A stretch of 30,687 bases of DNA from CAYGTS01 sp964352905. GTDB lineage: Bacteria > Pseudomonadota > Gammaproteobacteria > JAHCLG01. Of this stretch, positions 25,101 through 30,687 are shown in pieces. A model generated the notes under the pieces. The model made no database searches. It saw nothing but the letters and a program-made list of their open reading frames with translations, and was not told the DNA's origin. The DNA is taken from positions 1 through 30,687 of the forward strand of contig CAYGTS010000014.1 of the NCBI GenBank assembly GCA_964352905.1, in the 5' to 3' direction. The translations under genes and the position numbers were made by a program. Position 1 is the first letter of the stretch. Each line of letters starts with the position of its first letter.

Positions 25101-25629
25101 GGCGTTCTTTATATTTGGAAATACCGGCGACTTCTTCTAAATAAATGCGTAATTCTTCCGGTTTAGCTTCAATGACACGTGAAATCATGCCCTGTTCAAT
25201 GATCGAATAACTGCGCGAACCCAAGCCCGTACCCAGAAAAATATCGATAATATCGCGACGACGACATTTGGTATTATTAAGATAGTAAGTTGAAGTACCT
25301 TCACGCCCAATGCTACGTTTAATTGCAATTTCAGCATAGGAGGCATACGCACCGCCGGCTGAACCATCACGGTTATCAAACACGAGTTCGATTTGTGCCT
25401 GCCCAACGGGTTTGCGCGTTGAAGACCCATTGAAAATAACATCCGCCATTGATTCGCCACGTAAGTGCTTGGCTGATCCTTCGCCCATTACCCAACGCAC
25501 CGCATCGATAATATTGGATTTACCACAACCGTTCGGCCCAACAATCCCCACTAAGTTACTGGGCAACTTCACTATGGTGGCATCAACAAAGGACTTAAAT
25601 CCCACTAATTTAATGTGTTTTAAACGCAT
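22135..25629 (-). CDS. smc: Chromosome segregation protein SMC
   Basis: SMC is the condensin ATPase that organises and separates chromosomes. The 1164-residue protein has Walker A GPNGCGKS (31-38), two long coiled coils very rich in Gln and Glu, a hinge at about 515-650 (AVEIALGSLLQSF...), the ABC signature LSGGEKALTAISLVFAL and Walker B CLLDEVDAPLDD near the C-terminus. The length is standard. A full SMC rather than MukB excludes the enterobacterial branch. TAGGAAC precedes ATG 25629. The gene is the first of a two-gene operon with ligA. Confidence 0.97.
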   Translation of the reverse strand: MRLKHIKLVGFKSFVDATIVKLPSNLVGIVGPNGCGKSNIIDAVRWVMGEGSAKHLRGESMADVIFNGSSTRKPVGQAQIELVFDNRDGSAGGAYASYAEIAIKRSIGREGTSTYYLNNTKCRRRDIIDIFLGTGLGSRSYSIIEQGMISRVIEAKPEELRIYLEEVAGISKYKERRRETENRINRTTENLDRITDIREELGKQLATLKRQAGAAQRYKEYKEEERILKAQLHALNWVNYDSQISEQETQIKHQENAIHAKVAELQNVATKNEEFRDQLTDYTDAFNEVQRQYYGIGAEIARIEQNIQSRTQRSQQIKQDLQQTQVESNDVQQQLQRDQQQVSEITLKLENIKPKYEALQEQSQKSAYDLDLVQQQMDEWQQLWDDFNQKSAQFSQTVQVEQTRMQHLEQQLNQQKQLVTTLSQEKATLDLAPLQNQIEQLQAACDSQLERLQETQDALENVQQQREEEKRSLEQMQHNLDEAKSNLQTLLGKQASLQALQDSVLQNDNQQAQQWLAAHDIDEQKRLARFLQVAEGWERAVEIALGSLLQSFCSDDLKQYLESGQLPDASISLFKASENAINPESLASKITNQHYAPLYFNDIFPVNDISEAIAYLPQLQEHQSVITQQGIWMSADWVKVISMEDNAASGLLKREQELKTLAEQLASVHDQIDEMQQQLHYRKTSLQALDDTRDHYHSKITEIKIALADHKSQYENKQQTLARETQRLTKISVELEQAEQKIIANSRDFGSAEQKWREASLAIESDADKRQQLMDNRDEYQQQLENVRQAAREDRDQLHQYEMEVQNCQTRLSSLQDILERLQRQASNLEQRQIQLSDLLADSEEPLVSIQDELEKLLDKRLIIEKDMQSKRAKVEECEHQLRELTQARDEVEDSTQAIREKLEKLRLHWQTLVVKRDAIVDELIANEFVVQSLVDELPGEANIADWQNQIEDVTKRIQRLGAINLAAIEEYDIQEERKRYLDAQHEDLDKALNILKDAIQKIDRETRMRLRDTFELVSKHFQDIFPKVFGGGSASLELTGDELLEAGVRVMARPPGKRNSTIHLLSGGEKALTAISLVFALFQLNPSPFCLLDEVDAPLDDLNVSRFCALVKEMSKQTQFLVITHNKVTMELVDHLMGVTMNEPGVSRLVAVDVEEALSITDV

Positions 25630-25706
25630 GTGTTCCTACAACTAGTTGATCGCAATGAAAGGACCCTAGTTTAACCTAAGCTTGGCAGTGAGCCAATAGC
25701 CCTAGG

Positions 25707-28043
25707 CTAACGCGACTGGCCAAGCCCCTTGTTATGCCCAGAATTTAAGTTAGGGGCAAACTTACCTTCGATTTCAGCGAGTTGTTCTTTATCTATTGAA
25801 TCAATCCCGCTGCATTTATTTAAAAAAATCGTAATGTTGTCACTAATAAGCTGCTCTTGCGCGTGTGTTTGCATACGGTTAATAACACTGGCACTGTGAT
25901 ACTGCATCATATCGTAAAGCTGCTTAAAAAAGGCAATGCGCTGGTCGTTTGTTGTTACATTTTTGCCCATTTCAAGGTAGGTTGTAACACTATTCATGTC
26001 ATATGCCATTGCTGGTTTAGGTGCTGAAAACACCTGGTAACGATTTGCTGTTGTGTTTTTAATCACACCACGGCTTTTTTCCTCCTGTTCTTTCCCCTGC
26101 CTCTCTTTTTCCTCCCTTAGAAAGCACAACAATAAGTCGCGCCTTGCATGATTATCTTCTGCAGTAAATATAGCCTCGTACTTTGTATAATAGTTTTCAC
26201 CAATAAAGTTTTTTATAGATTCCACTTCATTATCTAATAAATTTTTCATTAAGCCGATTGCTGCCGCTGTGCCATTAGCTGATTCAATTGGTGCTATAAC
26301 TATTGTAGATAAACACCTTTTAATTAGCTTGGTTATTTCGCTTGCAATTTCTTGTTTAACCGTATTAAATGATTCTTCTTCAGCGTGGTTACCTTTAACT
26401 TTGTCATTCATTTGGGTTACCAAGTTAGATAACGCATTGGCTGAGCTTGCACGTAGAAAAATATTCCCAAAATTTACGTTTATGCCTTTGCTCATGTTTT
26501 GCTTAACAAGAAAATAACATAAATCCAAGCTAGCAAGAGAGCTAGGTTCATTTTCCAGTAAATAAAATAAGCCCTCCATTAGCAGCGTATTAATTTTTTC
26601 TTTAAACGGATCGCTACCGCCAACTTCGCTCCTATTGCAGACTTCCAGTAACTGATGCATTAAGCAAGGGTCTGCAAAAATCTCTCTTAAAAAATGGCAT
26701 GGGGGATGGCTTGCTATTTTTTTCAAAATTAATCCGTTACCTGCCTGGCATTGATTAATATATTCGGTGACCTCCCTATCAAAAGATGGCAGCATAAAAG
26801 TGCAAATTTTTTCTAAACTTAAAAGTACCTCGCCATCTAAATTATTTTGCTTTAAAGCTACGTATAAATGTTTGCACGCTTTATATTCCTTGAACCAAGA
26901 AACTTTTGTAGCTTGCTTGTCTTTTCTTTTTTGGCCTAATTCTTCCGTATATCCTTTACCTTTCGTTGAAAGTAAACCAGAATCTGTTTTGGCTCTTGTT
27001 TGCAATTCAGGATTTTCTATAGCTTTAGCAAAGCGTTGCAATATTGTAGATTCACCTTCACGTTTTAGCTCTGCTTCAGGCAATGGTGTACTTGTGGATT
27101 TTTTATGTTCTGCAACAAAACAATCAACGTTTTGATCAACTCGATATTGATCTATAAACGCTGCCGGTATTGCTGCTGCTTTTGAGTGGATAAATATCAC
27201 ATTCGTAGGGCCGCTTTCAACCAATGCTTGAAAATTTGTTATATTTGGATCGGCTTGATTTTTATCCTTCATAAATGCGATATAAGCATTAAATTGTTGA
27301 AAAATTTTATCTAGATCACCGCCCGAAATGGTTTCTTTTTCTTTTAGTAAAAGTGCAACATATTCTGCTTTTGCTTTTTCAAGTGATTTTTTTTCAATAT
27401 ATAGCCAGCGTGCGATTTGGGTAAATGTAGTATATCTCTCCTGAGCAACCTGCTGTTTACTGTTGTTCTTATTTTTCCTGTTTGATATATTTTTTTTGAA
27501 CCATTTTGTAAACTCTTCAGACCCAACCAGCGTTATAGGTTTTTCAGCAAAAGCTACTAAGTATTCTTCCATGCTATAAAACAAAACATGACCATCTCTT
27601 TGATTTTCTGCTATATCACTCCAAAAGATATCATAGTTTTTTTGCGCTGTTGCAGCATCTTGGGTTAACACAAGTTGAACGGAATTTTGTGACGCTTCCC
27701 CAATAGTTTTCCCAAAGCTTCTGATTAAGGTCCTGGCGGTTATCTTTTCTGCTTCTTGAAAAGTATCTAAATTTAGCTTTAAGAGATCCATTAAGTCTTG
27801 AATTTGTTTTTGTGTCCAAGTTATGTTGGTTAAATCACAATCTGTTTTTGTTAATAATTGCATATTAGCATGCAACGCATCTGATTGATGTTGAGTTTTA
27901 TGCGTAGATGTATGCCTTAAATAATCTACACTAAACTCTTGCAAGAAATTTTTTTCAGCTTCAGTGAGATGCTGTAAGTGAAAAGTAACTGATGACGCTC
28001 TGAGCAGAGTAACGATAGGAACACTAGGAACACCTGAAAGCAT
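25707..28043 (-). CDS. Large unknown cytosolic-type protein (778 residues)
   Basis: I do not recognise this protein. A strong ribosome binding site (AAGGGG, 6 bp before ATG) supports the start. It is mostly alpha-helical, without a signal peptide or clear membrane segment. A highly charged stretch, EEKERQGKEQEEKSRG, lies near residues 643-658, and KNISNRKNKNNSKQQ is a basic, Asn-rich loop near 190. No catalytic motif stands out. It is a single gene on its strand, between smc and the divergent maoC-type gene. Size, composition and isolation fit the large orphan proteins (often effectors) of intracellular Legionellales, but this is inference. Confidence 0.75.
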   Translation of the reverse strand: MLSGVPSVPIVTLLRASSVTFHLQHLTEAEKNFLQEFSVDYLRHTSTHKTQHQSDALHANMQLLTKTDCDLTNITWTQKQIQDLMDLLKLNLDTFQEAEKITARTLIRSFGKTIGEASQNSVQLVLTQDAATAQKNYDIFWSDIAENQRDGHVLFYSMEEYLVAFAEKPITLVGSEEFTKWFKKNISNRKNKNNSKQQVAQERYTTFTQIARWLYIEKKSLEKAKAEYVALLLKEKETISGGDLDKIFQQFNAYIAFMKDKNQADPNITNFQALVESGPTNVIFIHSKAAAIPAAFIDQYRVDQNVDCFVAEHKKSTSTPLPEAELKREGESTILQRFAKAIENPELQTRAKTDSGLLSTKGKGYTEELGQKRKDKQATKVSWFKEYKACKHLYVALKQNNLDGEVLLSLEKICTFMLPSFDREVTEYINQCQAGNGLILKKIASHPPCHFLREIFADPCLMHQLLEVCNRSEVGGSDPFKEKINTLLMEGLFYLLENEPSSLASLDLCYFLVKQNMSKGINVNFGNIFLRASSANALSNLVTQMNDKVKGNHAEEESFNTVKQEIASEITKLIKRCLSTIVIAPIESANGTAAAIGLMKNLLDNEVESIKNFIGENYYTKYEAIFTAEDNHARRDLLLCFLREEKERQGKEQEEKSRGVIKNTTANRYQVFSAPKPAMAYDMNSVTTYLEMGKNVTTNDQRIAFFKQLYDMMQYHSASVINRMQTHAQEQLISDNITIFLNKCSGIDSIDKEQLAEIEGKFAPNLNSGHNKGLGQSR

Positions 28044-28144
28044 CTTAACCCCTTATTATTCTTTTGGTTGAAACTTATTCTGATTGTAAAAGCATGTAAC
28101 GCGCACAGTATACGGTAAACCATTTGCCCAACCAAGTAATTTTG

Positions 28145-28318
28145 CAGCGATTCCCGTCGTAATGTCTGATTACTCAAGAGCAGTCAGATTTGAGGCAAGG
28201 TCACGCTAACAATTCCAAAAATGTGCTCATTTATCATGTATAACCTCCGCTATTTTTTGGAATTGTTAGCGTGAGATTGCCCAAATATGGCTGTTCCCAG
28301 CTACAGCGGGAATTGCTG
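28145..28318. mobile_element. Type B MITE copy 5 with inverted core (174 bp, duplication GTAATTTTG)
   Basis: Ends are CAGCGATTCCC and GGGAATTGCTG; perfect 9-bp duplications lie at 28136-28144 and 28319-28327. Arms TCACGCTAACAATTCCAAAA pair with their inverse, a third arm sequence for the family. The two ends are swapped relative to copy 2 while the core TGTGCTCATTTATCATGTAT keeps the same orientation, so the core is inverted relative to its ends. It fills most of the 370-bp gap between two divergent genes; nothing else is seen there. Confidence 0.93.
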
Positions 28319-28414
28319 GTAATTTTGCTCAAAAAAGCATAACAGTAGCACTTGTCTTATAAATCAGGGCCATGCCATAATGATTGAATTATTCATCCTG
28401 TTGGAGTGTTGGCA

Positions 28415-28843
28415 ATGGATTTAACGCAGTTACGTGGTTATAAGTTTGAAGAATTATCCCTCGGCATGAGTGCAGTTTATAGCCGCACAATCACCGATAC
28501 GGATTTACGCAATTTTGCGGGGGTTTCGGGTGACACCAACCCAATGCATCTTAACGAAGAATATGCGCAAAGCACTTACTTTAAGGGTTGCATTATTCAT
28601 GGTTTTTTAACCGCAAGTTTACTATCAACCGTTATTGGTACTAAGCTGCCTGGTCCAGGTTGTCTTTATATCAGCCAAACGCTGTTTTTTAAAGAGCCGG
28701 TGCGCTTGCATGATACGATTTATGCGCAGGCCACGGTCACTGATTTGATTCCTGAAAAAAGGCGTGCCAAATTACTCACGCAATGTATTGTGCGTGATAA
28801 AGTCGTGTTAGATGGCGAAGCCTTGGTGCAATTACCAAAATAA
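28415..28843 (+). CDS. MaoC-type (R)-specific enoyl-CoA hydratase
   Basis: The 142-residue hot-dog-fold protein has the catalytic motif SGDTNPMH with Asp40 and His45, as in PhaJ and MaoC-like hydratases, which add water to trans-2-enoyl-CoA to give (R)-3-hydroxyacyl-CoA. GIIHGFLTASLLS, and a late VLDGEALV, are further family marks. I choose ATG 28415 because GGAG sits 8 bp before it; a GTG at 28406 overlaps that site. It lies 12 bp before the rhomboid gene. The substrate chain length and pathway cannot be told from here; a link to phosphate acetyl/butyryl transferase-type homologues is unlikely at this length. Confidence 0.88.
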   Translation: MDLTQLRGYKFEELSLGMSAVYSRTITDTDLRNFAGVSGDTNPMHLNEEYAQSTYFKGCIIHGFLTASLLSTVIGTKLPGPGCLYISQTLFFKEPVRLHDTIYAQATVTDLIPEKRRAKLLTQCIVRDKVVLDGEALVQLPK

Positions 28844-28855
28844 TCGTGGGATCCT

Positions 28856-29698
28856 ATGCTGAAATTAACAACGCTTCCTGACAAAAAAGAGTTACAGTTG
28901 CTGGCGAATTATTTGCAGGCACAGCAAATTAATAACTGCATTCGTAATCAACAGGAACTTTGGATCATTGATCACGATCAACTCGCTTCAGCGCGTGAGA
29001 TTTTGCAGGATTTTTCCACCCAGCAGGATAAATCCAAGTTTAAAGTCGCCAAATCAAGCATTAGAAAATCCGTCTTTAAAGCTCCTAAAGCTAAATCCCG
29101 CCTAGGCAGAATACTGGGCAATCGGGTTGGCCCTGTGACGTTAATACTTATGACGCTTTGTATTATCGTGTTTGTGCTGGGTTATTTTAGTCATTATGGT
29201 TTTTATGCTTACTTAAGCTTTTCTAACTATCGTTTTGGTTTGCCAGAAATGCGCCAAGGACAATTTTGGCGTTTGTTCACACCAATGTTTATGCATTTTG
29301 GTTTGCTGCATATTTTATTTAACCTATTTTGGCTATATGAATTCGGTACATTTATTGAAAACAAAATTTCGAGCTGGTTTTTGCTTTTTTTGGTGTTAAG
29401 TATCGCCCTTTTCGCCAATGTCATGCAATATATTGTGAGTGGCCCCGCCTTTGGTGGGATGTCGGGGGTGGCGTATGGCTTGTTTGGATACTTGTGGATC
29501 CGCGCAAAATTCGATCCGTGGTCTGGTATTTATCTCAGCCAACAAATTGTGATACTGTTTTTAGTGTGGCTAGTGCTTTGTTTTACTGGGCTAATTGGCC
29601 CGATTGCAAATACTTCGCATGTTACAGGTTTGATTTGCGGTATTGTTATTGCTTTCTTGCATATTTTGTACATAAATTATAAAATAAGGAAACACTAA
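28856..29698 (+). CDS. Rhomboid intramembrane serine protease, GlpG-like
   Basis: The 280-residue protein has a GlpG-like cytosolic N-terminal domain (1-90) and six membrane segments from about residue 93. The catalytic dyad is Ser203 in GMSGVAYG and His255 in TSHVTG; His152 and Asn156 in HFGLLHILFN match the oxyanion residues of Escherichia coli GlpG. EFWRL-like QGQFWRLFTPMFMH precedes it, as in the family. Rhomboids cleave membrane proteins within or near the bilayer. The gene follows the MaoC-type gene by 12 bp and is probably co-transcribed with it. Confidence 0.92.
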   Translation: MLKLTTLPDKKELQLLANYLQAQQINNCIRNQQELWIIDHDQLASAREILQDFSTQQDKSKFKVAKSSIRKSVFKAPKAKSRLGRILGNRVGPVTLILMTLCIIVFVLGYFSHYGFYAYLSFSNYRFGLPEMRQGQFWRLFTPMFMHFGLLHILFNLFWLYEFGTFIENKISSWFLLFLVLSIALFANVMQYIVSGPAFGGMSGVAYGLFGYLWIRAKFDPWSGIYLSQQIVILFLVWLVLCFTGLIGPIANTSHVTGLICGIVIAFLHILYINYKIRKH

Positions 29699-29743
29699 TC
29701 GATAAATTTGTAGGGATTTTCAAACCATTATGAAGAGGATCTA

Positions 29744-29771
29744 TTGCTCTGCAACAAGAATATACTATACT
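29744..29771 (+). promoter_or_regulatory. Probable promoter of the gene at 29802
   Basis: TTGCTC (29744-29749) and TATACT (29766-29771) are separated by 16 bp and lie 30 bp before ATG. AAGAGGA at about 29786-29792 is the ribosome binding site. Confidence 0.5.
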
Positions 29772-29801
29772 TAAATTAACCACTTAAGAGGATTTCAAGA
29801 A

Positions 29802-30512
29802 ATGCCTCAACGTTTAGAACTCGATCATGATTATAACATTACCGAAGAAGAGCTAAGGCAGCTTAATCAAATTATTTATGACCGCTCAACAGATGTCAGA
29901 AGTATTAATGCCCTAATTAAGCCACGTGCTAAATCTCTTGATATTGAGGCAATGGCTTATTTAGGCGAACTTTATGGTGCGCATGGTTATTTAGCTAAAT
30001 CACAGCACTTTTTATTTTTAGCTAAGTTGTTTATTAAAGCACATAAAGAATTACAAGCTGCTAGTAATTCAGAAAATGAGTATCAACAATTATTAAATGA
30101 ATACGAAGCGATTTTGCATCAACATTATATTAAAGGATTAACCTTTTATTATCGCAATGCTTTACAAGTTCACACCTTAACCGAGATTGAAAAAAAATTA
30201 GGTATTGCAGAAATCACCCGATTAACTGGTATTTTGGGTGCATTTGCCCATAAGTCTGATCAGGTCTTGGAGTTAGAGAAAAGTTATCTTGAAGCGCATC
30301 AACATACCATTACCCTAGAAACATTAGATAATGTGAATGAGTTGATACTGGTACGCCAACAATATTATGACGTGATTGATCGCTGCGTTGATGTATTAAT
30401 CGATAAGAGTGAGCGTGAAGCACGTCGCATTAAAGTTAAATCTATTCTTAAGACAACGTTAATTGAGTTGGAACATTTAGAAAATCATCTTCGCATGCTT
30501 GGGAAAGTTTAA
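29802..30512 (+). CDS. Unknown all-helical protein (236 residues)
   Basis: I do not recognise this protein. It is predicted to be entirely alpha-helical; residues 45-110 (AMAYLGELYGAHGYLAKSQHFLF) resemble a Sel1/TPR-like helix pair, but no clean repeat can be defined. The C-terminal 60 residues are charged and look like coiled coil (ERERRIK-like, EREARRIKVKSILK). No signal peptide or membrane segment. It has its own promoter and a good ribosome binding site and is followed by the right-edge REP-like repeat after about 100 bp. Confidence 0.75.
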   Translation: MPQRLELDHDYNITEEELRQLNQIIYDRSTDVRSINALIKPRAKSLDIEAMAYLGELYGAHGYLAKSQHFLFLAKLFIKAHKELQAASNSENEYQQLLNEYEAILHQHYIKGLTFYYRNALQVHTLTEIEKKLGIAEITRLTGILGAFAHKSDQVLELEKSYLEAHQHTITLETLDNVNELILVRQQYYDVIDRCVDVLIDKSEREARRIKVKSILKTTLIELEHLENHLRMLGKV

Positions 30513-30614
30513 TCTATCGTTCCGGAGCGTTAGGATCTTCGATTTTGCTGTTTGCTAGTCGTACCACTGCAGCAGCATCGCCTTTAACATTTCGCTCAAT
30601 GCCACAAACCCTGG

Positions 30615-30687
30615 ATTGCCGCGCTTCGCTCTCAATGTCGGGATCTTTCGTCATTGCGAGGAGCGTTAGCGACAAAGCAATCCAGGA
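30615..30687. repeat. REP-like repeat, right-edge copy
   Basis: It aligns with 45-117 with two mismatches and in the same orientation, and is cut by the window edge. CCTGGATTGCCGCGCTTCGC at its left, and TCATTGCGAGGAGCG with GCAATCCAGG at its right, form the same facing-arm design as at 80-207. The 100 bp before it (30513-30614) contain only fragments such as GGATCTTCGA. Confidence 0.8.

Noticed and set aside
25630..25706. Regulatory site between smc and the large unknown gene
   Set aside because: The 77-bp gap has no convincing promoter pair, operator or terminator; only the smc ribosome binding site is clear.

Overview
The window reads as chromosome of an AT-rich gammaproteobacterium. Three conserved blocks point there: 4.5S RNA-dnaX-ybaB-recR, smrB divergent from prmB-aroC, and smc-ligA. 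A full-length SMC instead of MukB, large unrecognised cytosolic proteins, a Fic protein and many small non-autonomous repeats suggest the Legionellales/Coxiellaceae side of the class (inference; no marker here fixes the genus).

Layout. 1-254: REP-like palindromes. 255-884: miaE, divergent from a block of four unrecognised genes (975-3991). 4017-5498: purF, convergent to that block. 5590-7709: a type A MITE, a Fic-family gene with an atypical active site, an array of five CGGCCA boxes at exactly 20-bp spacing, and a small membrane protein. 7837-11348: 4.5S RNA, dnaX, ybaB, recR and a secreted protein whose 3' end was changed by a type B MITE. 11342-14562: a D-amino acid aminotransferase, a degenerate membrane-bound alpha/beta hydrolase and a YgjP-like metallopeptidase. 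14571-14932: a type A MITE with a type B MITE inside it. 14929-18362: truA, a small unknown gene, asd and aroC. 18407-25629: prmB, smrB, ligA and smc. 25707-30512: a 778-residue unknown protein, a MaoC-type hydratase, a rhomboid protease and a helical unknown protein. The REP-like repeat of the left edge returns, 71 of 73 bases identical, at the right edge.

The most notable content is two families of short non-autonomous elements. Type A has GTAACT ends and 8-bp target duplications, features I associate with the IS66 family. Type B is 172-175 bp, has CAGCAATTCCC ends and perfect 9-bp target duplications at all five copies. Both share a central core and the subterminal words GAACG and ATTTGG. 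They sit repeatedly at 3' ends of genes, where their terminal bases supply the last codons and the stop of the host gene: fic, truA, prmB, smrB, ligA and the secreted protein. In type B the long hairpin arms differ between copies but stay complementary, and in one copy the core is inverted relative to the ends.

Three further signals deserve follow-up: the 20-bp iterated CGGCCA array over the Fic start, an A9 slippage site in dnaX that would give a gamma-like 373-residue product, and the loss of two catalytic residues in the alpha/beta hydrolase. The genes otherwise serve ordinary housekeeping: translation quality control and RNA modification (miaE, truA, prmB, smrB), DNA replication and repair (dnaX, recR, ligA, smc), purine and amino acid synthesis (purF, aroC, asd, dat).
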